Part shown: one piece after another, positions 53,401 through 61,313 of the stretch
Layout of the letters: every line of letters starts with the position of its first letter
Numbering within the stretch: position 1 is the stretch's first letter
DNA from: an uncultured Aquimarina sp.
Lineage (GTDB): Bacteria; Bacteroidota; Bacteroidia; Flavobacteriales; Flavobacteriaceae
Assembly: GCA_947496555.1 (NCBI GenBank)
Contig: CANMDH010000017.1
Location: 1 to 64,000, forward strand
DNA: 64,000 bases
Reading direction: 5' to 3'
Notes under the pieces: model-generated
Database searches by the model: none
The model's input: only the letters and a program-made list of their open reading frames with translations
What the model was told of the DNA's origin: nothing
Position numbers and translations under genes: made by a program

Positions 53401-55877
53401 CTTGTATCGCCCGAAGGAAAAAGAGCAGTATTATTAGGGTCTAAAGTAAGTACCTCTCCAGTAAAAACCACTTCCCACTCTGCATCACAAGCTGAATCTT
53501 CAGTAGGACAGTCTTCGTCTCTGTCTACTCCAGGACATGCCCCGTTTCTTAATCGTTCCCAAACCGTAGAAGCTCCTAAATTCGAGTCTAACGGTAAGGT
53601 TACACCAGATCCACATAAGAAAATTTCTGCGACCTCTTCGTCTGTATCTGGACATACACGCACATTTCCATCGGCATTAGGGTTTGAATCCAAATCCCCG
53701 TTTTGAATAATCTGAGCAATAGGATTGTCGGGGGCAGATTGTGGTAATACGTTAAACCTTCTTACCGTACCTCTACAATCGGTACTGGTAGTAGTTACGA
53801 CATAAGTTCCTGGCTCTGTTACTATAATATCTTGTGTATCCCTGGGAAATGAAGAATCAGACGGATCATCTTCTCGAGTCCATTCGTAAGTGGTGAACCC
53901 ATCTCCTCCTTGCAGAGTAACCCTATCTCGACATAAACGTGCATTTTCAGCTTCATTAAAACATGTTCCGTCATTAATCAAAAACGTAGAAGCACCTACA
54001 ACATTAAAGTTACAAACGTCTCGCTCTACAATACTACTATCTCCTCTTGGCAATCCTGAAATCGCACCAACATATTGAGACGTTGCAACATTTTCAATTT
54101 CGTTAGAACATGCATCACGTAGTGCCGCACAATCTTCTACAACCCTAACCCTAAAACGAAATGTTATAGCAGGAGCACCCTCTACAACAGCACTGTCTGC
54201 AATCTCTAATAGAACGGATCCATTGGGTGTAGCGGGCGTAATTGTTGGATCATAAGTGGGGGTTATACCAGTATCTACTACCTCAAAAGAAACAAAATCG
54301 ATATTTACCGGTAAAATATCCAGAATTTCTGTGTTTAGCACATCTTCATTACCAACATTTTGGATCCTAATATCATAAAATATCTCCTCGTTAAAATTTA
54401 CATCCAAATCTGTAATATCATCAAAACCAATAGGGTCTACAGTTGTTTGCGCCGGATTTGCCCTTAATATCCTTTTGGTCATAATTAGTTCGGGTTCTAT
54501 AATCTCTACCTCAAAACTTTGAACAAACACCTGATATTTATCTCCATCTGACCGAAGTCTGAAATTAACTTCTGTTTGATTATTGGTAATCAAGTCATTA
54601 CCATCTTCCTCGTTTTGTATATCAAAAATATCGATATCATAACCCAAGGTATTGGTTGAGGCGGGATTTCTCGTAGTGGTTATAATACCATCAACTGAAA
54701 TAGAACTATCAAAGAAGTTGTCTATTAAATTGGGACGTCCTGCTATTCCATCATCCAAATCTGTGGAATTGGGAGGAACAGTGACTGTTGGATTAGGGGG
54801 ATCTACAACAGTAGTGGGTTCGATAGAAATTATATCATCGTCAAAAGGACGGTCACCTTCATAAGATCCAATCCCATATCGCGCATTTACCGGTAATCCC
54901 GGCGGCAATGTTGTGAACCCAGAGTATTGAATAGAAACATCTCCTGTAGAGCCAGAAACGGCTCCTAATCCATTATTTGTGCTGATAAATTTATTTGGTA
55001 ACGAAGGATCCTCATAGATAATCACCAGAGTCCAACCACCACCAAAGTCACTAGTGTTGAAACCACCATCTGTATTGGTTTCAATAACACCTACCGAAGC
55101 TCTTTGGTCTGCTACAAAATAAGTCCCATCAGGATTCATTGTATTCATGTATTGCGTTACATCGGCATAACAATGGTAAGGGTAATCCACCACTCCGTTA
55201 TTGATATTGGGCCATGCCGGATTGGGTGTAACACCGGGTCTCATATCATTAGGTCCAAAGTTTGGGTTATTTATTGATCCAGGATATCCATCATAAATAA
55301 TACGCACTTCACTTGGTGGTATGGTAACATATCCTGCAGTATTAGCTGCTCTAAATTTTACCGTATTAAAAGCGGGTCTTGGATCTGGAAGCGTTGGATC
55401 ATTATAATCTGCAATTAAACCTCTACTCCCTGCACTTACCAAATTGTCCATATCTATATAAGTCGCCGACCAATATAATCCAGCATACCTTACAATACCA
55501 CACGTTGTTTTTCTTGTGAAATCTGCACTACTCGAACTAAACGTGCTTGGGTCATTATCAATATCAACATAGGCATACTCATTAAATTGCCCATTTTCCA
55601 ACGTACCAAAATATGGTTGGTCAGGGTCCCTGGGGGTATTATCATTAAATCTACTGGGAGCCACAATATTATTTCCTATCATTGTTAGTTCTCCTCGTAA
55701 ATTGAGGGTACTTCCAGGTACCGGGTTAAAAGGTACACTGGCAGGGTTTTGTATCTGGCTATAGGATGTAAAACATCCAATCAAGAATAGTATGAGTATG
55801 AGCACTTGCTTACTGCATTGAGGTATCCGTTTCATAAGCTGAGTATTTAGTGTTTTATTTTGGGTCATTCTAGTCAT
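44463..55877 (-). CDS. giant SprB-like adhesin with T9SS type B sorting domain
   Basis: This 3804-residue protein has a signal peptide (QVLILILFLIGCFTSYSQ). The start is uncertain: ATGs at 55877, 55868 and 55835 are in frame. An N-terminal domain (to about 450) contains GGGWTLVIIYEDPSLP, and a DUF11-like domain sits near 465-640 (NEEIFYDIRIQNVGNEDV). More than twenty Ig-like/SprB-type repeats of roughly 80-100 residues follow, many with the pattern TCNGxxDGxIxVxxxG. The C-terminal 90 residues have NYFTPDSP, VMVFDRYGRMLAEFRG, WDGLYQGKQLPSGDYWF and FTGHFTLYR, the gliding-motility-associated sorting domain. It is presumably exported by T9SS and displayed on the surface for adhesion or gliding. 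Confidence 0.9.
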   Translation of the reverse strand: MTRMTQNKTLNTQLMKRIPQCSKQVLILILFLIGCFTSYSQIQNPASVPFNPVPGSTLNLRGELTMIGNNIVAPSRFNDNTPRDPDQPYFGTLENGQFNEYAYVDIDNDPSTFSSSSADFTRKTTCGIVRYAGLYWSATYIDMDNLVSAGSRGLIADYNDPTLPDPRPAFNTVKFRAANTAGYVTIPPSEVRIIYDGYPGSINNPNFGPNDMRPGVTPNPAWPNINNGVVDYPYHCYADVTQYMNTMNPDGTYFVADQRASVGVIETNTDGGFNTSDFGGGWTLVIIYEDPSLPNKFISTNNGLGAVSGSTGDVSIQYSGFTTLPPGLPVNARYGIGSYEGDRPFDDDIISIEPTTVVDPPNPTVTVPPNSTDLDDGIAGRPNLIDNFFDSSISVDGIITTTRNPASTNTLGYDIDIFDIQNEEDGNDLITNNQTEVNFRLRSDGDKYQVFVQSFEVEIIEPELIMTKRILRANPAQTTVDPIGFDDITDLDVNFNEEIFYDIRIQNVGNEDVLNTEILDILPVNIDFVSFEVVDTGITPTYDPTITPATPNGSVLLEIADSAVVEGAPAITFRFRVRVVEDCAALRDACSNEIENVATSQYVGAISGLPRGDSSIVERDVCNFNVVGASTFLINDGTCFNEAENARLCRDRVTLQGGDGFTTYEWTREDDPSDSSFPRDTQDIIVTEPGTYVVTTTSTDCRGTVRRFNVLPQSAPDNPIAQIIQNGDLDSNPNADGNVRVCPDTDEEVAEIFLCGSGVTLPLDSNLGASTVWERLRNGACPGVDRDEDCPTEDSACDAEWEVVFTGEVLTLDPNNTALFPSGDTSGEYRIRTTVDGDCPDEVYFNVFQSNFDPVIEKIRDIICAVPGALQVTGASSQYEYQLFLENPAPNPPTPIGTPQSGPGGNVFDNITTAGSYFVSAREIGSPLSACSFPSNSITINAVNPNVDAQVTDQPVCASGDVNSTGTIEVTITGGLPTYRYVLTGPPGFTTRTITGSSDPTADFTGLIPGDYVLNAYSDDDNSATSCFETRNLTIDDGNPFAVSITPVANLECNPDYNPTPDPIPPGDVGPFDDDQYIAIVDITITSPSPSGSYDFSTNSDFSLTQFYINPIDTPAPNTFRFRFADTDVTTGVPFTIYVRDSSPGAGCVTEGGTTINPLIVTAATASSIDPACFNELGRISVNVTAGSGPFTFLIDGNPAVPATSPASPDGLGIYTFANIVPTTSPVVTVQDNINCDTVLPAVNFTVPDEIVITLGTITPLSCNANPNASIVVTNIEGGAGAGNYEYSLDSPTGTFTAAPATPFTINNVVGSGTHVVYVRNVVPVTVPPTANCLVSEPFDVDPLLVVDSVTVTPDAFNCTAQTTDVILSAAPATATYLFRVTPNPATGVGDTGFVATTTYTFQNTTPYTVEARRTDSNCENNTIFTPPNIPISEIVNQRQTSPVSCNGGNDGAFEFTVTNSTEFNYTITGPGTNITVNGNTTNPVVITGSVATPIVAGMYTISITDTSIGAGSTGCTDTETVTITQPDPIIFSINPTNQDCATNLNEVSISNVMGGNGPAYTYQVSHPTNGTFGPAPVTDAIDNIPNVPVGDPVPNYTITVFDVTGICSAQLPLTITPLTPLQAEIADTSDVCLDDAAVSFTINVDPNANGSVGNPPYNYTVSRDGTLVQTNTTIAGPPIVTNTFSQAGTYEIVFSDSENCSVTLTEVVAPLLTITARRVNDLSCNPTTVVDIDGRFELTIAGGTANYDITFENTTTTTTGNVALGVTTTAAPIFFDSPDVGNYVFTVTDRAGSTGTRCVATDTGELTVRVPPTITDPNVDLTCDGDRGTVTITVTGPEAEYFVQFDDNDATTVDTFVQTVSNQIQIPNLPAGVYNYVVRDSRGCRFPETVSVISPGPIAQDGMARIDPITCDDTLVPPTRPGSIEIDIVDRGALTYTYTLVAEADVSTLPLVPVVVVTPTVLSNPQTIMSNTVVFNPVNAGRYYIFVEDENGCAERLGPYEVASDPNDLTIFAATTATCPDLVTLDVQVVGGVGPFSIEVFDGTTSIAGPFGPPLNGTPTPSSPPDAQERNQRISNLPFNTRYRVLIIDDNTSCSYVEFVDPKSPPSEPALIDIAVTPISCDDGDPVTPLPADGAYTFTIDVSSLGTVPPVTQVNWAVFEFGTNNPATGTNTTGSSGVGSDVVVNVTDLPAGLYYVDVQEFDGTQCPVRVNFEIEVPDPIVTTADDPTVAICDTEVTFSVTTNGGTPTGGINTTDEGYRYHRVRRGTFIPPALPPLASFTLDATTINDAFIIDPTDPLDLQWDIYTVDDNNCIVGPLEIDINVIPGPSITANPGVVSNPCALSDFTLQITTTADLLALNSDGNIFYGYDDGTNPIVFEAAPPGNYTYTFPSPGTYALVVRDNNGCEVAPRPSITIFPPIEITAAFVTPPDCTSIPPLGVIEATRVSSGSGAANHTYTLLDRLSLTPVGGVSGSVIASGYRFEDVPAGDYLVRVEDSGMGAPGVICPFDTPVSIEAPTTPDIDNTVGVTDASCNAASPAPAPNTGLGNGRIEVSLNGGLDPTATYQYAIITAPVTGDTRGLQDSNIFNNLAPDTYTVRVVVTELNGPGATDDVVCIDEKTYTVNPAPAIVVSLPAVSPFSCDATDNSEQFPVITMDISGGTLTAGGNYRISYTRPAPLAPVVDEVVVDADAGAAGIQFETIASVAGVYNFTIKDSNNCEITTSATVNPFIRMSNETVTVTAPGITCVTSEEVTVTVEGGTGPFTFEEITGTGLSQAGITFDNIPSTPVAETGAVFTLPNAPDESRDYRFRITDTSTDCFVEIDHTVDAVDDLDVVAEQLNPERCTGDADGTIRITVSGYTFDDGTTVTVGGDLNYVIIDPDTGLEVVDGLGGPIAGSSGTLTMTTDPQVFDLPFGAAADNYIVRVTQVGNPMCDEEDPVTIQGPPDFELIVPPFITTTCDVPLNNGSFTATTNGARGTVTYLIVETGDTSANGTFTDLGPTDPTTPRTYTVVARDTFTDPTSPTGTSFCEDTATIEVRPPANDVNITAANPFGVTCNGDVDGRIEVIATGTDLPLTYTITPAVTGVESDRTDNPNFTLLSPGDYIITVYDRSNCSDVSGTVNIPEPNPVNIIVDDVTSTTCTVTTADVTLTVTSDVAAPYTVEARDVTLRDEISTPSNPILDADRDRLVRQETTDATGTVTFTGLPEGIYEFFAIDGNTCESQRTGSVVIDAPDQIMAELDLSNTMIVCFGDATGSVNLISTTGGLGNNMYSLDVIPADTSIAPFTTPLQGDPFFTDLVAGQYIYRIESVPGSGCQFSAPFEITQPDTPFEATAEATNITCNGEDDGTITVTASGGNTNNPYRYSLFNSVGERVFEFVSDEADNVIGSHVFEDLAQDLTGYTVIAEDGLGCTVTITPVIIVEPAPILIDITATTAEVCAGDSDGTATFSITGGTANPDPTQPTYTWSINGIDFMPVTDPTNLFVEDLPSGTNTLYIRDFNGVACETPREFIIDPGVLLEAQLEERLICPIWSDPLADQVPTIITPQIYEVEFNISPETESLGVIYRLVRTDGSTGPAEYSGFQRVFEVTPGTYDAIMLFNMCERTVGTIVVPEYTPLDVPVVQMTGNPQDPNEYEILATGGNRLENDPFYTFFVALLEDGGTVNDIQYPLEVEDNTFAIRETGDYLIRVIDASGCEVSVILNLTYINIRIPNYFTPDSPTATPEERFWYPRQITPNIDDPFFFENMEVMVFDRYGRMLAEFRGDQQGWDGLYQGKQLPSGDYWFTIQLNDVDSREFTGHFTLYR

Positions 55878-55894
55878 TATCTGGGGTAATTATT

Positions 55895-58800
55895 TTACTC
55901 TATTTTCAGTATATATAAATCACCGCTGTATGAATTGTTTACGTTAGAGAATAAGCTCTGTTTCGCATCATCAAGGTTGTTAAATTTCTTAAGGTAGACA
56001 TATATATAATTGTCTTTTGGATTCCTGAAATACTGAGGTTCCAGTCCTTGTTCTTTTAACCTTGCCATTCCTCTATCAAAATAATTCTCTCTCTTAAAAA
56101 TATTGGTAATCAAATAATATCCATTTTCAATATTGTGTCCGCCGATATACGATAAGCTTTCGGTTAATACGGTATCATCCTTTACGGTATCGGTAATTAG
56201 CTTTGTTTCTTGTAATAGACGCTTGAACGATGCCATTCTACTTTTTGCGATATGTAGTATCCACATTTCTCCAAAATATCTATTATCAATATTGCTTAAA
56301 TATTTTCGTGCAGCTTCGTCTTTATCTGTATAACTTTCGATAGCAACGTACTGGAAGTCATTCTCTGGATTTACTATAATCTGTGAATCATTAAATCCTA
56401 AATCTTTCAATGTACTTGTAAACTTCTCTGCATATGCTCCACCTTTAAATACATTACCGATCAGATAATATCCTTCAGGATATCCTGGTATAAATTTGGT
56501 GGCAAACTGTGCTTCTGGTCTTGTAGCATCGGCAAACTTTACAAACCTATTACTTGCTGTTAATCGTTTAGAACTAGCAGGGTCAGAATCTTTTGCTTCC
56601 TGAGCATCGTCATTCATACTTACAAGAGATTCTAAAAGTCTGTTAAATCCTCTCTTATCAACATTAAGACTAGTAGTCAATAATGAATCTCTACGTGCAA
56701 ATATCTTACTAGAAACACGTGCATTATTATCTAACTCTTTCTTGATCTCGTCAAGTCCTTCTTCATTCTCACTTGCAGCGGCTGCAGCGGCTGCAGCTTC
56801 TCGACGTTTTCTTTCTTCTTCAGCCAGACGTGCGGCTTCTGCGGCAGCGGCTTCTTTTGCCTGAATTGCTGCATTAAGCTCATTGGTTAAGCTTTGCTTA
56901 TCGGTCTCTGGAAGAATCGTACTTGATTGTACAATCTGCGCCTGGTTTCTTAACGCATCCAAATCACCGGTAGCAATAACCTGTCTGGTTTGCGTGATTA
57001 ATTCTTGTACTTGACGCTGTTCCTCGGCCAATCGTGCCGCCTCGGCCTCTGCAGCTAATCGTTGTTCTTCTGCTAAACGTGCGGCAGCATCTTCTTTTGC
57101 CTGGATTGCTGTGTTAAGCTCTGCCGTTAAGCTTTGCTTATCAGCCTCTGGAAGAATCGTACTTGATTGTACAATCTGTGCCTGGTTTCTTAACGCATCC
57201 AAATCACCGGTAGCAATAACCTGCCTGGTTTGCGTGATTAATTCCTGTATCTGACGCTGTTCCTCGGCCAATCGTGCTGATTCTGCTTCTGCAGCTAATC
57301 GTTGCTCTTCTGCTAAACGCGCGGCAGCATCTTCTCTTGCCTGAATCGCCGTGTTAAGCTCTGCTGTTAAACTTTGCTTGTCAGCCTCAGGAAGAATTGC
57401 ACTCGATTGCACGATCTGTGCCTGGCTTCTCAAGGCATCCAGATCACCCGTAGCAATAACCTGTCTGGTTTGCGTGATTAATTCTTGTATCTGGCGCTGC
57501 TCCTCGGCCAATCGTGCTGATTCTGCTTCTGCAGCTAATCGTTGCTGTTCTGCCAAACGTGCGGCAGCATCTTCTTTTGCCTGAATCGCCGTGTTAAGCT
57601 CTGCTGTTAAGCTTTGCTTATCAGCCTCAGGAAGAATCGTGCTTGCTTGTACAATCTGTGCCTGGTTTCTTAACGCATCCAGATCACCGGTAGCAATAAC
57701 CTGTCTGGTTTGTGCAATTAGTTCCTGTATTTGACGCTGCTCTTCAGCTTGGCGCTCTTCTTCAGCTTTTTGCTCGGCTACCTGGCGTTCTAACTCTCTC
57801 TGAGCGGCTAATCGCTCTTCTTCTTCCTGTTGTTTTGCGGCTTCAGCCTCTCTTGCTGCTTCTTCAGCGGCAATTCTAGCTTCTTCTGTCTCTTCTTCTG
57901 TTACTTCACGCTCAAGCAGTTTTTGGGCCGCTAATCGCTCTTCTTCAGCTTTTTGCTCGGCCACTTCACGCTCAAGTTCTTTCTGTGCAGCCAATCGTTC
58001 TTCTTCGGCTTTTTGCTCGGCCACCTGGCGCTCAAGTTCTTTTTGAGCTGCAAGTTCTTCGGCCTCTTTGTTAAGTAACTTTACCTCTTCTTCTCGTTGT
58101 AATTCTAAATCGCTTGCGGCTCTTGCCTCTCTCTCTTTAGCTCCAGCAATAGATCTTTCGAGTTCGCTCATCGCTTTTTGCTCCTGAGTTGGAATTTCTC
58201 CGTTTTCCTGAAGCTCTCTTATGAGCTTATTTTGTTCTAATATTTCTTTTTTCAGCCTTCTAATCTCAGAATCTCTGGCCTCATAGGCTTTTTCTGTACT
58301 GGTTTTTGGGCCACCTCTTCTTCGTGGTTTTTCGGTTGCAAAATTATACGCCAATCCCACTTCGTGAGTAGAGCCAAAGTCGCCGGTATCACCAACTCCC
58401 ATTTCGTAGGTATATCCAATAGAGACATTGGATGTAATATTTCCTCCGATTCCTAAAGAGGCGCCATAAAAACTATTATATCCGGCTTGCGCCCATCCTA
58501 ATTCTGGTAATTCTACAATAACATTACCACCATATCTAAGGTTTGAGTTCGATTCTAACTGCGTTTCAGAATCAGATTCTGGTAACATATTAGCATATAA
58601 CATCCCTCTAATAGTCTTATCGGATCGTCTTTGTAAGGCGGTGGTATACATAACATGACCCGTAAACGCCATATTGTCGGTCAATAATTCACTTCCACTA
58701 AGGTTATATGCGGCTAGATTTACAACCGAAACTCCGACATCAAATTCGGCATAGTTAAAGTTAATACCCGGTGTTAATTGAAAAACCGAGCTGTTTTCAT

Positions 58801-59290
58801 AGTTAAGTATTACTGGATCTGTAACTTCAACTCCATTATTTAAGACTATGCTTGTCGCAGAGTCTATATTAGATTTTATTCCGCTTTGCGAAAAACCAAG
58901 GTTCAATCCAAAGGTGAAGTTCATATCATCATTTAACTCTACGTTATAAGCAAAATTGGCAATTCCTCCAAAAAATCTATAAATCCCCTCATTTTGCTGA
59001 TGTAGACCTATAGCAACGCCTGTTTTTTCATCAAAATTAGCAGTATAGTTTATTAAATATGTTTGTGGATTATCATTAAAACCAGCCCATTGAGTTTTGT
59101 TATATACATTAACAGACTTCTTATTTTCCCGAACCAACGAAAAGGTTGGGTTAAAATAAAACCGATTATATTTTACTAAATTGTGCGTAGGAATATCTGT
59201 TGGAAGGACACCATAAGTAGTACTTTCTTCTTGTCCCTGAACTTGACTAAGAGATAAACACAATATTAATAATAGTAATTTTCTGACCAT
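55895..59290 (-). CDS. PorP/SprF barrel fused to coiled coil and SPOR-like domains
   Basis: This 1131-residue protein has a signal peptide (LLLLILCLSLSQVQGQ). Residues 20-330 form a PorP/SprF barrel (VKYNRFYFNPTFSLVRENKK, QWAGFNDNPQTYLINY). A long charged coiled coil, about 336-840, has QKAEEERLAAQKELERE repeats followed by four 80-residue repeats each with TRQVIATGDLDALR. The C-terminal 200 residues hold two SPOR-like units (GYYLIGNVFKGGAYAEKF and GYYLITNIFKRENYFDRG). A barrel with a periplasmic arm and peptidoglycan-binding end would tie a T9SS partner to the cell wall. It lies 4 bases after the gene upstream and 17 bases before the adhesin gene. Confidence 0.8.
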   Translation of the reverse strand: MVRKLLLLILCLSLSQVQGQEESTTYGVLPTDIPTHNLVKYNRFYFNPTFSLVRENKKSVNVYNKTQWAGFNDNPQTYLINYTANFDEKTGVAIGLHQQNEGIYRFFGGIANFAYNVELNDDMNFTFGLNLGFSQSGIKSNIDSATSIVLNNGVEVTDPVILNYENSSVFQLTPGINFNYAEFDVGVSVVNLAAYNLSGSELLTDNMAFTGHVMYTTALQRRSDKTIRGMLYANMLPESDSETQLESNSNLRYGGNVIVELPELGWAQAGYNSFYGASLGIGGNITSNVSIGYTYEMGVGDTGDFGSTHEVGLAYNFATEKPRRRGGPKTSTEKAYEARDSEIRRLKKEILEQNKLIRELQENGEIPTQEQKAMSELERSIAGAKEREARAASDLELQREEEVKLLNKEAEELAAQKELERQVAEQKAEEERLAAQKELEREVAEQKAEEERLAAQKLLEREVTEEETEEARIAAEEAAREAEAAKQQEEEERLAAQRELERQVAEQKAEEERQAEEQRQIQELIAQTRQVIATGDLDALRNQAQIVQASTILPEADKQSLTAELNTAIQAKEDAAARLAEQQRLAAEAESARLAEEQRQIQELITQTRQVIATGDLDALRSQAQIVQSSAILPEADKQSLTAELNTAIQAREDAAARLAEEQRLAAEAESARLAEEQRQIQELITQTRQVIATGDLDALRNQAQIVQSSTILPEADKQSLTAELNTAIQAKEDAAARLAEEQRLAAEAEAARLAEEQRQVQELITQTRQVIATGDLDALRNQAQIVQSSTILPETDKQSLTNELNAAIQAKEAAAAEAARLAEEERKRREAAAAAAAASENEEGLDEIKKELDNNARVSSKIFARRDSLLTTSLNVDKRGFNRLLESLVSMNDDAQEAKDSDPASSKRLTASNRFVKFADATRPEAQFATKFIPGYPEGYYLIGNVFKGGAYAEKFTSTLKDLGFNDSQIIVNPENDFQYVAIESYTDKDEAARKYLSNIDNRYFGEMWILHIAKSRMASFKRLLQETKLITDTVKDDTVLTESLSYIGGHNIENGYYLITNIFKRENYFDRGMARLKEQGLEPQYFRNPKDNYIYVYLKKFNNLDDAKQSLFSNVNNSYSGDLYILKIE
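56821..57736 (-). repeat. four tandem 240-bp coding repeats
   Basis: Inside the PorP fusion gene, copies begin at about 57736, 57496, 57256 and 57016 (minus strand), each 240 bases or 80 codons. The landmark CCTGGTTTCTTAACGCATCC recurs at 56941, 57181 and 57661 and with slight change at 57421. The spacing is exact, so the reading frame is kept through any copy-number change. The fourth copy is incomplete at its end. Silent differences show that the copies have begun to diverge. Confidence 0.93.
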
Positions 59291-59294
59291 AAAA

Positions 59295-61313
59295 CTATCT
59301 CATTACCGTTATCGAACCTTTTCTGACAACAGAATTATTTTTTGTTATTATATAATAGTATATCGGATTTTGACCCGAGGATCTTGAGTTTTGTAACGGC
59401 CAGGTGTTTTCATAACCGACCCCTGTAAAATCAACCTGTCCTCTAGTATCATATATCGTTACCTCTACGTCTTGTTGATTTGCTAATGAAGTAGGTAATA
59501 CCCAGGTGTCATTTATTCCTGTGCTTCCAAACGGTGTAATCACATTTGGGATAATCTCTGAAACTCCTGGGGGTGCCGTTGATGACACTGTAATCCTTTC
59601 AGAATCAATTATACACTCAGATAATGTTATTCTTACAAAATATTCTCCTTCAGTATCTACTTCAATAGTATTGCCTATTTCTCCAGGGATCTCCTCGTCA
59701 TTAAGAAACCATTGATAACTATAATTGGTGCTTAACGGAGCCGTTAAAGTAACCGTTCCTCCTTCTGGTAACACTGGTGGTTCAACGTCTATTTGTACAG
59801 TATCACCTAAGAATTCTACCACTAAATCATCTGAATTTGCCGGCGGAAAAGTACCATCCTGAATAGTTGCAATCAGGAAGTACGTTTGTCCCACATCGCC
59901 ATCTCCAATAGCAATTGTAGTATCTGTATCACCTGTAGAAACATTGTTTCTAAACCACTCAAAGTTAAAGAACGCATATTGATCGGTGGTTAAAGGCACC
60001 TGGGCTCCAGCATTATTTATTCCAAAGAGGTTTTCGAGCGCCAAAGTTGATGAGGAGTTGTCATCACAATCTAATATACTTGCAATTTCTACAGTTATGC
60101 TTGTAGCCGTATAAACCGTAGTTACTACCTGCAAAGCATCATTACATACGTCATCGGTTATGATCTCTGCACGATATTCGGCCGGGCCTGTTGCTATAAA
60201 AGTTAATGCCCCAGCATCGCTTATCGGTGTTGGGGGGTCCTGAGAAACATCATCTATAAACCATTCTACAGTACTTGTAGGGGGCGCATTGGTTGTAATT
60301 ACCAAAGGAATTGAGGTTTGCGATGGAAGCAGAATAAGATCGGGTGGTGGTCTTGTTAATATATCTGATCCCAGGTTATTTACCTGTACCGGATTAGAGG
60401 TTTCGAAACAAGTACTAGTCCCAGTAACTTCTACCGTATATAAACCTTCAAAATTACTTTCTGGTAAAATAAGAGACGATTCATTTTCTCCGACTAACTC
60501 CTCACTATCTTTAAACCATCTGTAACCCAAGCCTGCAGCTGCAATGCTACAGGTTAAAACTTTTATGTCTTTAGGACAATACTCTTGTATGGTAGGTCCA
60601 AGAATAGTAACTGTAGTTTTATTAAAATTAACCACCGTTACTGTGGACTCATTATCACTAAATCGATCGTTACACGATCCAAAATCTGACAGAACCGTAT
60701 ACGTTCCTGGTTGAACTACGTTTTCTAAAGAAGTTTCTGTTGCCTCTGCTATTGGGTTTCCGTTAAAAAACCATTGATATTGCCCCAAGGTTTCCGGAAT
60801 CACTGTAAGTGTAGTAGACTCTCCCTCGCACAATGCAACTACATTGGTATTTGGATTTGGGCCAATTAAAGTTACCCGTTCTGTGTTATCAAAAAAGTGA
60901 ATGGCAACAACTCTAGCTGCACCAATATTTGTATTATTATCGGGTTCTCTATACCGTACTCTAATTCTATAATCATCGCTTCTCAAGTCTGTAGGAATGG
61001 GAAAAGAAGGGAAATTAATTTGTTCTGTAGCTGAAATTTCTAAGGGCGATGTAAATGTAGTTAACTCTCTTGGGGGTGTCGCAAAAACACCTTCTTCGTC
61101 TGAAAGTTCAAGTATGAATTCTGTATTTGCCAAAAAGTTTCTATTGGCAATCGCAACTGCTTCACGGTTTGGAGATGCAGGTGTAACACAAATCTGATCG
61201 GTGGTAGCGTTTCCTATGGCAAACAATGGCCTGGAAATGTCCTGGGAGGTCATGTAAGCTGTAGATAACAACGATACAATGACGATCAATATTAGGTTAA
61301 GTCTTTTTTTCAT
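59295..61313 (-). CDS. Ig-like surface protein with T9SS type B sorting domain
   Basis: This 672-residue protein has a signal peptide (LILIVIVSLLSTAYMTSQ). Several Ig-like or PKD-like domains follow, each with a YxWFxN-type core (YQWFFNGNPI, YRWFKDSEEL, YQWFLNDEEI). The C-terminal sorting domain is near 585-672: VITPFGSTGINDTWVLP, VTIYDTRGQVDF and YYYIITKNNSVVRKGSITVMR (last part). It is expected to be secreted by T9SS and attached through a PorP/SprF partner, probably the fusion protein encoded 4 bases downstream. It is the first gene of the four-gene unit and has a long AT-rich leader region. Confidence 0.87.
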   Translation of the reverse strand: MKKRLNLILIVIVSLLSTAYMTSQDISRPLFAIGNATTDQICVTPASPNREAVAIANRNFLANTEFILELSDEEGVFATPPRELTTFTSPLEISATEQINFPSFPIPTDLRSDDYRIRVRYREPDNNTNIGAARVVAIHFFDNTERVTLIGPNPNTNVVALCEGESTTLTVIPETLGQYQWFFNGNPIAEATETSLENVVQPGTYTVLSDFGSCNDRFSDNESTVTVVNFNKTTVTILGPTIQEYCPKDIKVLTCSIAAAGLGYRWFKDSEELVGENESSLILPESNFEGLYTVEVTGTSTCFETSNPVQVNNLGSDILTRPPPDLILLPSQTSIPLVITTNAPPTSTVEWFIDDVSQDPPTPISDAGALTFIATGPAEYRAEIITDDVCNDALQVVTTVYTATSITVEIASILDCDDNSSSTLALENLFGINNAGAQVPLTTDQYAFFNFEWFRNNVSTGDTDTTIAIGDGDVGQTYFLIATIQDGTFPPANSDDLVVEFLGDTVQIDVEPPVLPEGGTVTLTAPLSTNYSYQWFLNDEEIPGEIGNTIEVDTEGEYFVRITLSECIIDSERITVSSTAPPGVSEIIPNVITPFGSTGINDTWVLPTSLANQQDVEVTIYDTRGQVDFTGVGYENTWPLQNSRSSGQNPIYYYIITKNNSVVRKGSITVMR

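Noticed and set aside
56821-57736. Regular repeats considered as a CRISPR or satellite array
   Set aside because: The units are 240 bases, in frame, and encode a coiled coil within a long gene. There are no unique spacers between short repeats.
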